A stretch of 64,000 nt of DNA. Source: Proteles cristata cristata. Its lineage: Eukaryota; Chordata; Mammalia; Carnivora; Hyaenidae. Positions within the stretch are counted from its first letter, which is position 1. The number at the start of each line of letters is the position of its first letter. The notes below the pieces were generated by a model. That model made no database searches, had not been told where the DNA came from, and saw nothing but the letters and a program-made list of their open reading frames with translations. The position numbers and the translations under genes were made by a program. The stretch covers positions 1,612,001-1,676,000 of the forward strand of contig JAESUZ010003171.1 of NCBI GenBank assembly GCA_017311185.1, read 5' to 3'. Shown here piece by piece: positions 1 through 13,000 of this stretch.

Positions 1-352
1 TATTATACTTAAGTAAAACCTCATTTATGTTGAGACTCCAAATAACTGGAATTAAGCCATGCCATTCAAGGCTACTTAAAGTGCGTAAAGCTTTGAGGCA
101 CGGCAATATTCTCAAGGGTCCCCAAGCCACTAGTTGAAAATAACATGGTATCTTCCCAGGGAAATTTCTTATATCCCAACCTGTCAAAACCAATAATCAT
201 TAATTTTATCAAATACTCAGATAATCAAAATATGCTAGTCTGTTCCTTTCTGGATAAAAAACAATTATTGTGTGATATGTGGGAAGTCACATTTCACAAA
301 CCCCACTTTGATGAGGCTTACTTGTAGTTTCTATCCCCTGTTGGATCCGCAG
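1..352 (+). other. APOB intron 16, 3' part
   Basis: Non-coding DNA upstream of exon 17. It ends in a short pyrimidine stretch and acceptor ccgcag at 347-352. The open frames here have no apoB similarity, and I see no repeat I can name. Confidence 0.75.
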
Positions 353-520
353 ATTGGAGAGGCCATCAAGAAAGGTTCAAGGAGTGACTTGTTTCTTCAC
401 TACATCTTCATGGACAATGCCTTTGAACTCCCCACCGGACTCGGGTTACAATTGCAAATCTCTTCCTCTGGAGTGATCACTCCTGGAATCAGAGCCGGAA
501 TGAAGCTGGAAGTAGCCAAT
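353..520 (+). CDS. APOB: APOB exon 17
   Basis: 168 bases, 56 codons, phase 0 at both ends. It starts IGEAIKKGS and ends KLEVAN, matching human apoB around mature residues 784-840, in the C-terminal part of the vitellogenin/MTP-like lipid-transfer module. The acceptor is ccgcag and the donor is AAT|gtaaga, a good consensus. Segments rich in alternating hydrophobic residues ([11 protein letters not shown]) fit lipid-binding beta sheet. Confidence 0.96.
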
Positions 521-1035
521 GTAAGATCCTGTTCATTGTTTTAATTCCTTAGGTCATTCTTTTCCTCCAAGGTGGGTTTCTTGTACAATTTTAAAATACG
601 TGACTAGTTCAAGATGAGTACATCATCACTGTAATTGCCTTATTCATTTTTATGAAAAATTTTAGGATTCCACTAGGAGGCACCACCTTGCTAGCCCCTG
701 GCAGTAAGGAGACTGTTATTCTCTCAAAAAATGAAGATTCCTGTCATCTTTTCATCTTGTTATGTTTAAAGTTAACTGGGGCCCTTCAGCGCTGGGTATC
801 AGTGTCTGGCTCTGGGGAACTGAGAATGTGGCTTTTCTTCCTCCAAAGAAATCAGAATAGGGGCACCTGGGTGGTCAGTCAGTTAAGCACCTGACTCTTG
901 ATTTTGGCTCAGGTCCTGATCTCATGGTTTGTGGGCTGAAGCCCCACATCAAGCTTCATACTGACAGAATGGGACCTGTTTGGTATTCTCTCTCTCCCTC
1001 TCCCTCTGCCCCTCTGACATGCCCCCACAGGCTCT

Positions 1036-1082
<47 letters not shown>

Positions 1083-4000
1083 ACTTAAAAAAAAGGAAAT
1101 CACAATAATGTTTCCTGAGGTGTCAGCTATCCAGAGATATCTGCCCATGGGTGGGGGGCAGTTGATCTGACTTCCAGGGGCCTGAGGTATTTAATGAACC
1201 TGAACAGGTCATTTTCTGACTTACAGAAGCAGGCAGAGCTGGTGGCAAAGCCCTCTGTGTCTATGGAGTTTGTGACAAAAATGGGCATCATCATCCCGGA
1301 CTTTTCAAGGACAGGGATCCAAATGAACACCAACTTCTTCCATGAGACAGGCCTGGACATGCAAGTTTCCCTGAAAGCTGGGCAGCTGAAGTTCATCATT
1401 CCGGCTCCTACGAGGCCAGTCAGGCTGTTCAGTGGCAGGTAGTTCCCTCTTCAGCTCTGACCAAATAGTGGGAGAGAGAGAGCTGAGACGGGCTGGTAGC
1501 ATTTGGCTGCCCAAGACAATTTGGGGCCCTGTGGCCCTTGGGATGTGGGGGGCGAGAGCAATGTGAATTACCTACTTTTCACCTAGCCTAGACTCACTAC
1601 ACAATTACAGTTCCCTCGACTGTCCACATTTTACCAAATTGAGATTTAGAATTTACTAATCAATCACTTCTTGTTAGGTTATTTTTGTTATTGTTTATTT
1701 GTTTGTTTTGAGAATGAAGAAACACGAAATCTAGAGAAATCATTCTTGGGAAATGAACATTTTTATGCAGGAAAGACACCAGAAGACATACCAATCTGTG
1801 GTAGCCAGCTCAGTGGACAGAGCAGGAAAGTCTTAATCGCACGATTATGGGATGTAGCATATATGGAGAGCTCCATTTTCAATGATATCCTCAAACATTG
1901 ATTTACCTTAGTTTCTATATCTTGGACACGTTAATTTGTTGATTCAAAAATAGTAAAAATGGTATTTACGTGCCAAATATATACGAAGCATGTTAAATGA
2001 GATACACAAGGTCCCTGACTTTCTAGCACTTACAGTTAGTTCCCTGTAGGACATGAAGTGAAGCAAACCCTAAGTATAAACAGAGGCCTAAGAGGAAGCC
2101 CAGGAGGACATAAAGTTCTATATGAGGTAGCCTGGAGCCCCCAGGGAAAGCTTTCTGAAGAAATCGATGCCTGAGCTGAGACCCGAAGACTGTGTTGGAA
2201 AACAGAGAAAGAAATAAGTGTTCCTAGACCAAGAGAAGAGAACAGCCTGAAGGGAAAAGAATGTGGTTCAGGAGCTACAAGAAACTAAAAATGTGATGCG
2301 GCGAAGTGCACAGGGGGCAGGGAGGGAGGTGACAGAGGCTGGCAAGGATCAGCCTTCTCAGCCATTGGAAGGGTGCTGGACTCTTCCGAAGGCAAAGGAG
2401 TTTAAAGTGGGAGCATAAATAAAGCAAGTTTGGTGTTTCAGGAGACATCCTGTGGCTCCAAAGTGGGGCAGGGATGGAAAGGAAGTGTGACTGGAGACAG
2501 GAGACTGGCTGGAGTCCGTCACACGTATGGGTCGTGGGTCTGCACCAGAGGGCCGGAAGGGTGCGGGGAGGAGTGAGCCTACTCCAGAAAGTCTTAGGAG
2601 GTGGAAACAAGAGCACTTGGTGATTGACCAGATGTGGGTTTGAGGAAAAAGAAAGAGGAAAAAGCAGTGAGGGTGTCTCTTGCTGAAATAGGGAAAGTGG
2701 CTGGTTTGGAGGAAGCTGACAAATTTGGTTTGGGATATGCTGCATTTGAAGTCCTGGGAGACAACCAGTTTGCATCTCCAGTGGCACTGGGACCAATGAA
2801 TGGGTCTGAGCTCGGTCAACAGGCTGGAGCTACAAATACTGGTTTAGTATCTGCAGGTAGAGGTTATTGAGCTCAAACAGCGATTGGTGTAGGGTAAGAT
2901 GTGAAGGACTAGCACAGAAATGTGGGAAATGTTAACGTGTGAAATGAGAGAAGAGCAGCAAAGAGTGAGAAGGAGTGGCCAGAGAGACAGAAGAAGAGCC
3001 AAGCCCGTAAAGAGTGACAGAAGCCCAGGAGTGGCCACCAGGGTGGATCGCCCTATTGGCAGCCAAAGCTGTCACTCAGGGCTCTGGCCCCCCAGAAAAG
3101 CTAGGTTTTAGTGCACCCCCAAAATAAGGACACAATACTGAGGAAAGCACATGATATTTCAAAGAAAGCATCCTTGAATGAAATCGGGACATTGTTGAAG
3201 TTTGTTGCACTTACTGACTTGTTTAAGTACACACTTGGGAGAAAGGACTCTAATTAATCTGACCATAAGTGAGAAACTCTACTAAATGCTTTTGGGAGAT
3301 CAAGGAAGACAATGCCTAAAGATGTCCATTGGAATTAGAAGCAAGACAGCAATTGGAGATGCTGATAGAAGCAATCCCAGACGCAGGATAACAGTTCAGT
3401 GAGAAGCATTTTGAAAGAAGAGAGACCACAAAGGTGGACAGGTTTCTTTATCGGGAGGGAGACAAGGAGAGGTTGACGGGGAAAGAAAGGGGTGTGAGTG
3501 AGTGTGTGTGCACGGGCGTGCATTCATGCAGTGGCAGAGGTGACTTGGATGTATTGATTGTGGGAAAGAAATGGAAAGAAGCCAGTATAGTAAGAGTTCC
3601 TCCTAGCCTTCTTTTTGTGGAAGGAAAGGGGAAGACCTGAATTTAGGTCCCAGTGATGATTATGTAACACCTCTGAGTCTGTTTCCTCTGTAAGAGAAGG
3701 CACCTCCTGATGTCTGCTGCTGTGGGGATCACAGGTAACAAAAGTAAACAACTTAGTACAATGTCTGAAACGTAAAATCACTGTGTTTGTTAGCTTTGCT
3801 GATGTTCATACTTAGTTGTTTCTGAGTAAATCAAATAATTTGGGGTGGGTGTGGACAGAGGGGAGAGAGAAAGCAGGTTAAGAGGGCAAATATTAGCACT
3901 GGGAGAATCAGTGATGTTCATTTCAACTCATAACTTGAAAGTAACTTGGGTTTTTGCTTTCTTCACCAGTAACACGTTGCATTTGGTCTCTACCACCAAA

Positions 4001-7000
4001 GCACAAGTGGTTCCACCCCTCACTGAGAACAGGCAGTCCTGGTCGTCTTGCAAGCCTCTTTTTACTGGCCTGGACTACTGCACCTCGGGCGCTTACTCCA
4101 ACGCCAGCTCCCCAGAATCCGCCTCCTCCTGTCTGCTGACCGGGGATACCAGGTCAGAGATGCTTGATGTCCCCACCCAGCTTCTGCTCACCTCCTACAT
4201 TGTGGCCATCTGGCAGGGAGAGGAAAACCTGCTGTGTGTTCTAAGAGGCGTTAGGGGTTTGCACCACCTTTTGATTCGTTACAGTAGTGGTCCTCTATCC
4301 CAATACACCTGAAGGATACTTCTGTTCCTACCTAAGCTTCGAGTGTAGGGCAGAGTTTCTCCATAATCAAGGAGGGGTGGGGCAGGCCGGTAAGCAGTCG
4401 TGACCCCTAAGAGCTCTTAGCTCAAAAAATAAACCAAAGCGATTCCATCACACTCCTTCAAAGGAGCCGTAGCATTGCCAATGAGAAATAGTCCTTTAAA
4501 AGCCTCTCTCTGTAGGTGGTGTCCCCTTTTTCCCTTATGCATTAGATGATGGGATCACAGCAGAGATTCCAATTTGCTCCTAATTCAGTGTCCATGTTTC
4601 TGAGCCTCCAGACATGTTAGCACAACTTTTCCTGGAGCCGCTGATGTGTTCAAAGCCCTGGCCATGCTTAAGGGCTCCTTGCCTTCAACTCTCTCCACTT
4701 TGACTACTTGTTCTCAGCTTTGCTAGTACAACCAGCCGGCTCCTGCTCTGTTTGTCCAAATACCTGGGGGTCTCCTCTCACTCTGGACTCTTGGAGGGAC
4801 CGAAAGGGATCAGAGGGGTCATCATTAGTTAGGGACAAAAACCAATTTTAAAATAAGGACTTTTTTGTTGTGGTTGAGATAGATGCTGAGTTGTTTGGGG
4901 GGGGGGGCTGGTCTTTAACCTCATCGCTGAAAGCTCTAACCTTATGCACCACATACACTGTGACATCTTTAGATTTGATCTGGAACTGAAGCCCACTGGA
5001 GAAGTAAAACAGTATTCCGCCAGCGCAACCTACGAACTGCAGAGAGATGGCGGAGCCTTGGTGGACACCCTGAAGTTTGTAACTCAGACCGAAGGCAAGT
5101 ATCTAGAAAGGGCTCCTGCATCTCTGCCTCAGCCTCAGGTCCAGGACTCACAAGGAGAACTTATTTAATTTTAATGTAGTTAACAAATATTTCTTGATGC
5201 CTGAAAAGTGTCAGGCCTGTTCTGCAAGCTGAGGCTAGAACAATAAACAGTGGTGATAAAGTCTCTGTCCTCGTGCAGTTTACAGCAAGAAGCCAAAAAT
5301 AAGTAAATGTTCAGAATGCCATACTGGTGTGGGGGGAAAAATAGAGCCTAAAGGGGTCTAGGTAATATTCAGAACTGGTTGGGAGGAGGAAGGATGGGGA
5401 AGACAGTGCCATTTGAAATGACAAGGGAAAGTAACACTGGTGAAAGAGAATAAAAAAGAGACTTGAAAGAAGTACGGGGATAAGCCACATGGAAACAGTG
5501 TTACAGGCTGGGGGTTAGCCAGTGCAAAGGTCCTGAGGCAGGTGTGTGGCTGCCATGTTTGAGAAAAAGGAAGGAAGCTGGTGTGATTGAGGCAGAAAGA
5601 TCAGGAAGGAAAATGGTAGAAGATGGGGTCATAGAGAAAAGCATAGGAAGGGCAAAGATGGTCTTGTAGGCCATGGTAAGGACATTGGCTTTTACTGTGA
5701 GTGAAATACAAAGCCACTAGAGACTTTTCATGAATTGATTTATGTTTTAATTGAGGAAAGACTTTAGGGGGACAGGGACATAAAAAAAAACTAGTATTTA
5801 AATTCTTATAATAATCCAGGCCAGAGATGTTGGTGTTTTGGATTAGAGCAGTGGCAGAGGAGATCTAAGTAGTTGGATTCTGGGCATATTTTGAAAATCA
5901 GGCTTCTCAGAATTTGCTGATGTAGTGGGTGTTAAGCGTAAGAGAAAAAATGGAATCGGGATGAATCTTAAGTTTTTTGGCCTAAGCAACTGAAGAATGG
6001 AGTTGCTGTTTACTGAGATAGAAAAGGCTGACGGAAGGGCAGGTTTTAGGGGATGGGGGCCAACTTAAATATTCACTGTGGAAGATTTTGTAATGTAGAA
6101 CTATTATGTCACAAAATCAAATGAGAAAAACAAAATCCACAGGAAAGGGGGTACATGCTGGAAAAAAATGTCATATAACAATGTTACAGAGAGGTGCAAA
6201 AAGGGCACACTTGCGAGTTAAAGAAAACCTAGGAATCTCATGACAAAGGAAAAAGTCTGGGATGGGGGAAGGCAGGGCAGGGTGGCAAGGAGCCAGGAAG
6301 AAAGAGGTGGAGAGTCACACAGAGATGTCATGTCTGCTGACTCAGAAGGACCTCGAGCCTTCGTTGCTCTCTGACCATATTAAGTGTCTCCCATGTCAGG
6401 GCCTGGAAGGCTCTACCCCCTGTAACATGGCATAACTCAGCCCCTCTCTTCATTCGAGTCTCTGCCCACATACCACCTCATCAGAGAGAACTCTGACCAC
6501 CACACATGAACTAGCACCTCTCGATCCCTCTCTTTATTGTCTTATTGAGTTTTACTTTTCTCCATCAAATGTATTACCATCTCACATAAATATAATGTGC
6601 TTATTGACTGTCTGGACACCCCCCACCAGAATGTAAGCTCCATGAGCGCAAGGTCTCCCCAGTGCCAACCACATGCCAGGCAATCAATAAATATTTGCGA
6701 CTAAACAAATGCACAAACACCCATAAAATCCTGAGCTGTGTCCTCACTGAAGCACAGTGAATACTTAGGGTTTCTTTGCCTTTTCCTCTCCTTCCTTCCT
6801 AAACATAGCTTCTGAATGCACATCTTGATTCTCTTGTACACACTTTCAGGTGTGAAGCAGTCCGAGGCTACAATGATGTTCAAGTATAACCGGCAGAGTA
6901 TGACTTTGTCTAGTGAAATCCAAATTCCAGACTTTGACGTTGACCTTGGGACAGTCCTCAGAGTTAGTGATGAATCTGCTATGGAAAAAAAGTCTTACAA

Positions 7001-10000
7001 GCTCACTTTGGACTTTCAGAACAAGAAAATCACTGAGGTCACTCTTACCGGCCATATAAGGTATGAAGGCTCAGGGGGACCTGACCTGAGGTACAGCCCC
7101 CTGTGGTTCCTTACTTTCTTCCTTTTCATCTTGAAAACTGACCAAACCTGGGCCATCCCCCGTCTGTGGCCCAAGGGGCGGATAGAGCCCTCAGCATTCT
7201 GACCCTCTGTACAACGTCCAGTGGATCTTCCTACCATTCATTGGGCGCTTGCTATTCATCAGACACTGTGCTAAAGGAATTATCTCAGTTCTCATAAGAA
7301 ACTGCAACATAGATCTGAGTTTCCCTGTTTGACAGATAAGAAAATGGTGCTGAGAGGGGTTAAATAATATGGCCAAAGCAAAAGAGCTAGTAAATGATAG
7401 AACGGGATTCAAACAGGTTTTGAAAATCTTTTCTTTCACCCATACCTCCCTGGAAAGTCCTAAATTTGTGAAGTTGGCCTCAGACGTTAATGAGCTCATT
7501 TTGGGGGGCATTCATGTATCTCCTTTCTATCTCCACAAATGGTACTTCTGTTTGATCCCATGCATCTCCTTAGAATGGGTAGTCATTGACGTCAAATGAT
7601 TTTTTTTCAATAGCTATGACAGAAGTGAAAAAGGCAAAATCAAAGGTGTTATTTCCATACCCCGTCTGCAAGCAGAAGCCAGAAGTGAAGTCCTCACCCA
7701 GTGGTCTCCCTCAAAACTACTCCTCCAAGTGGACTCGTCTGCTACCGCTTATGGCTCAACAATTTCAGAGAAGCTGGCGTGGCGCTATGGTATGTCCCTC
7801 CTCTCCACGTGGGTATTTTCAGAGAGCACCTGGACTTGGGTTAGGGGCTGGTACCAATGACAACTGTTTCATATGTGCATTTTCAGATGAAGAGAAGATT
7901 GAATTTGAGTGGAACACAGGCACCAACATGGATACTAACAAAGCAGCTTCTAATTTCCCTGTGGATCTCTCTGATTATCTTAAAAGCTTGCATATGTATG
8001 CCAACAGTCTCTTGGATCACAGAGTTCCTCAAACAGACATGACTTTCCGGCACATGGGTTCCAAATTAATAGTTGTAAGTACAAATCAGTCAGTTGATAA
8101 GTACATGGTTATAAGGACTAATTACATACTCAACCCTGAGTTAGGTGAAAGAGGGTATCCAAAGATGGATAAGGTATGCTTCCTACCCCAGGGAATTCCT
8201 GAGGAGCAAAGAAACACTCATGCATGGATAGTTACCCAATTACACCAGGCTGTATGTGATACATACCTAATGAATAGTACTAGGCAGAAGAATTTACTAT
8301 GCCTATAATATCAAAGGAAGCTTTAGGAGCCTGGCTAGCAGTTTGACTATGTTATAAATTCTTATAAAATACAGGAAGAGATCTATGACTAGCAACCAAA
8401 ATTCATAATTTTATGTGATTTGTTTTTAACCTTCAGTGCATCATCCAGTTTAATGATTGATCTGTCAAATATGGATTATCACCTAATGTTAATTGTACTT
8501 GGAGGCCCATCCATCCATACTTATTGCTCTAAAACCTTCTATTATTTTATAGGCAACAAATACATGGCTTCAGAAGGCTTCTGAGAGTCTTCCTTATACC
8601 CAGAACTTGCAAGATCACCTCAGTGGATTCAAACAATTGTACTTCCAGAAAATGGGATTGCCAAACTTCCACATTCCAGAAAACCTCTTCTTGAAAAGGT
8701 AAAAAAAAAAAAAAAAAAAAAAAACGAACCAGAAAAATTTCTTGAACCATAGAAAGTAAACAGGATATTTTACTTATAATGTAGACTGTTTTTAAATTTA
8801 CATTTTTAAGGGAAATAACTTAAGCATCTTAAGGAGATTAATAACTGTAGCATAAGCACTGTGGCATTTTTGCATTATTGAACATGGATCTGAACGTGAA
8901 CATCAATCCAACCAGAAAGAACCTAAGGAAGTAACTGGGGGATTCTGGTACATTCACCCAAAGAGGTTTTATTCACTGCAACCTGAATTTGAAAGCTGTC
9001 TAATTTTCCTCCATTAAAAGTGAACTCCCTTTGTTCAGGATCAAGATATGCTCATAATAGGTTGTGAGGATTTGAGAGTGGCTAGAGAAATTGCTGACTT
9101 TAGGCTGGTCATGGAACTCTTGAAGGTCAGAACAGCCCTGGAGCATTGCATGAAGGCAGCACCTCAAGGGGATATTCACTTTTGCACTATAGCCCCATCC
9201 TTGTGGGGAAGTCAGATTTCAAACTGCTCAGTCCACTTCTGCATTTCCAAACACACATGGAATGCTTTGCTTTATTTCACAACAGTAAAAAAAAAATCAG
9301 AGCATGAGCTGAAAAAACTATAGTCTTTTCTAGATTGACTATTCTCTGTATGATCTTCAGGGTTAAGAAAACAAGTGATCTGGGAGCACCTGGGTGGCTC
9401 AGTTGGTTTAAGTGTCCATCTCTTGGTTTTAGCTCAGGTCATAATCTTATGGTTTGCAAGTTCAAGCCCTGCATTGGGCTCCGTGCTGTCAGTACAGAAC
9501 CTGCTTGGGATTCTCTCTCTCTCTCCCTCCCTCTGTCTCTAGCCCTCCCCTGCTTGTTCTCTGTCTCTCTCTGTCTCTCCTGTCTCTCTCTCTGTCTCTC
9601 TCTCAAAATAAATAAACTTTAAATTTTTTTTTAATGTTTTTTATTTATTTCTAGGAGAGAGAGAGAGACAGCGTGAACAGGGGAGGGTCAGAGAGAGGGA
9701 GTCACAGACTGAAACAGGCTCCAGGCTCTGAGCTGGCAGTCAGCACAGAGCCCGACGCGGGGCTTGAACCCACGAACGCGAGATCATGACCCAAGTGAAA
9801 GTCAGACGCTTAACCGACTAAGCCACCCAGGTGCTCCTCAAAATAAATAAACTTTTAAAATGAAAAAAAAAAGAAAACAAGTGATCTGTGGGGCACATGG
9901 GCCTTTCCATAGTCTATGGCTGAGCAGCAAAATTTAATAGACCAAGTAAGTGTAAAATGGCTCAAGTCCACCAAAGTCTACTGAAGATAAGAGGAAAACA

Positions 10001-13000
10001 TGTCAGTTTCAATCGACCCAGGACCCTCTTCCTTCACTACTAGTATATCTAACCAATAAGCTTCTTTGTGCTATAGAGGAGATAGGCCTGTGTGACCTTA
10101 GAAATGGATAAGGCTTATGAAGCATCCTCCTGCCAAGGAATGGGGTCCTGGATAGGCAGTAGCTAGATCCTGTTGGAGTCATGCAAACAACAGTTCATTG
10201 ATTACACCATTTAAATTCTGCTCTTGTCCATTAGGATAACTTATCATCATATTCCAGGAACATAGTACATATGCATATGCATAGTACATAGTACATATAC
10301 ATATGTAGAAACATAGTATTGAGAAGATTACAAAGTGCTTTTAGGTATCTCATGCCAGTTCTGTGAGGTCAGCAGAAAGGGTACCACTATTCTCATGACA
10401 CAGATAATATCTCAGAGAGGCAGACACACAGACGTGTCATCATTATTCGGTGGAAGCTAAAACTGTAACCCCCTTATCACTGCCTCTCACACCTGCACTT
10501 TCCACAGATCCAGCTGCCTCATTTCAGTTTAGCAAATATGAAGTATCAAGTGTCACATGTGTGTAAGATACTAGATGAGGTGCAGTGAGAAAATAAAAAC
10601 CAGTTAAGGTATCATCCTTCCTCCCAGAAGACACCATGTGGACACTGACAAATGAACAAACACATGCTAGCTATGTAAGCAGAATTGTAGCATGTTCTTT
10701 GAGATAGATGTAAAAGACTGACTCTTTGAAGGGTTTTGAATGGATTTGAATGTTTGATGAACAGAGGTAAAAGGTACGATTCCGAACACAGAGAGTAGCA
10801 GGAGGAAAAGTACGGTATGGGATTGGGAATGAATGCGGCACATGCCCCATTACTTGGAAGGTCAGATGACAGCAGACTTTGAATTCTTGATGTCTGACTG
10901 TGGCAGACATTGTCCTTGTTCATTTCAGTGATGGCCGGGTCAAATACACATTGAACAAGAACAGTATGGAAATTGAGATTCCTTTGCCTTTCGGTGGCAA
11001 ATCTTCCAAAGATCTAAAGATGTTAGAGACTATTCGGACACCAGCCATCAACTTCAAGTCCGTGGAATTCTACCTGCCATCTCGGGAATTCCAAATCCCC
11101 ACTTTTACCATTCCCAAGTCGTATCAACTGCGAATGCCTCTCTTGGGTGTTCTAGACCTCTCTACGAGCATCTACAGCAATTTGTACAACTGGTCCGCCT
11201 CCTACACTGGCGGCAACACCAGCACCAACACCAACCATTTGAAGCTTCAGGCTCAGTACTACATGAAGGCTGACTCTGTGGTTGATTTGCTTTCCTACAG
11301 TGTGCAAGGTGAGCCATGGCCAGACTAATTCATCACAGGCTCTGGAGGGTTAGCTTCCTCTGGGAAGGAAAAGACTTGGCTTTATTACAGATAATAAACT
11401 TAGGAGCCAATTCATTTATTCAACTAATAGAAGTATTTATTTAAGCATATACTATGTACCAAGTATCCTACTAGGGCAGTAACATAGAAAGCAGATGGCT
11501 AAACTGGCAATGAAAATTCAATGTAGGAGGTGCTATGATAGGGTATAGTAGAGAAGTAGAGAAGTATAAGGCACAGAGAAGCACTTGATAAGGGAACCCA
11601 ACAAGGTTGCAGTGGTCAGGGAAGTCTTTTGCTGTCCTATTTTATGTTTGTGATACTGATGGAGGAGACTTGCACAACTAACCCAGATCAGTGGAAGTTT
11701 ATTTACTTTGGTTGGGCGGCGGGGTGGGGGGGACTTGATTATTTGAAGACTCTGAACATAGAAATTGGTCTGGAAATTTTATTCCTTAATTTAACTAATG
11801 TGTTTTAATTTTTATGTCAGGATCTGGAGAAACAACCTATGACCGCAGGAACACATTCACATTATCATATGATGGGTCTCTACACCACAAATTTCTGGAT
11901 TCAAAGATGGTATTCAGTCACACAGAAAAAATTAGAAATAATCCAGTCTCCAAAAGCTTGCTAACATTTGATGCTTCTAGTGCCTGGGGACCTCAGATGT
12001 CTGCGTCAGTACATGTGGACTCAAAAAAGAAATATCACTTGTATGTCAAGGAAGTCAAGATTGATGGGCAGTTCAGAGTCTCTTCGTTACATGCCAAAGG
12101 CACATATGGTCTTTCTTATCAGAGGGATTCTACCACTGGCCAGTTAAGTGGAGAGTCCAACCTGAGGTTTAACTCCTCCTACCTCCAGGGTACCAACCAA
12201 ATAATAGGAAGATATGAGGATGGAATTGTCTCCTTAACCTCCACCTCGGATCTGCAAGGTGGCATTGTTAAAAATACTGCATCCCTAAAATATGAGAACT
12301 ATGAGCTGACTGTGAAATCTGACACGGATGGGAAGTACGAGGACTTTGCCACTTCTAACAAAGTGGATCTCACCTTCTCTAAGCAAAATGCATTGCTACG
12401 TTCTGAATATCAGGCTGATTACAAGTCATTGAGATTCTTCACCCTACTTTCTGGAACACTCAATTCCCATGGCCTTGAATTAAATGCTGATATTTTGGGC
12501 ACTGATAAAACTAATAGTGGTATTCACAAAGCAACACTAAGGATTGCCCGAGATGGAATGTCTACCAGTGCAATGAGCAACTTGAGGTATAGTCCACTGG
12601 TGCTGGAGAATGAGGTGAATGCAGCGCTTGGCCCCTCTGGGGCATCTGTGAGACTAACAATGAATGGCCGCTTCAGGGAACACAATGCAAAATTCAGTCT
12701 AGATGGAAAAGCTGCCCTCACAGAGATATCCTTGGGAAGTGCTTATCAGGCCATGATTTTGGGTGTTGACAGTAAAAATATCTTCAACTTCAAAATCAGC
12801 CAGGAGGGACTTAAGCTTTCAAATGACATGATGGGCTCCTATGCTGAAATGAAGCTTGACTACACAAACAACCTGAATATTGCAGGGTTATCACTGGACT
12901 TCTCTTCCAAACTTGACAACATTTATAGCTCTGACAAGTTTTATAAGCAAAATTTTAACTTACAGCTACAGCCCTATTCACTTGTAACTACTTTAAACAA

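Larger units (their letters stand above)
521..1226 (+). other. APOB intron 17
   Basis: 706-base intron. It contains a plus-strand carnivoran SINE (860-1095) whose tail has grown into a GATA tetranucleotide repeat. The rest is unremarkable. It ends in the tandem acceptor ttacag-aag-cag. Confidence 0.9.
5095..6849 (+). other. APOB intron 20 (GC-AG)
   Basis: 1,755 bases, beginning gcaagt and ending actttcag. Most of it is an ancient dispersed repeat (about 5190-6055) and an L2 3' end (about 6360-6712). Confidence 0.85.
8699..10928 (+). other. APOB intron 24
   Basis: 2,230 bases. It starts with GT plus a 24-base A run (8701-8724), contains a nested pair of SINEs (9383-9870), a small CATATG-rich repeat (10261-10308) and a degenerate minus-strand MIR (about 10325-10480). 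Acceptor tcatttcag. Confidence 0.9.

Noticed and set aside
11814..11820. Open frame of exon 26 beginning with ATG at 11814, suggesting an independent start
   Set aside because: The ATG TCA lies across the splice acceptor (atgtcag). The real exon starts at 11821, and the protein continues from exon 25.
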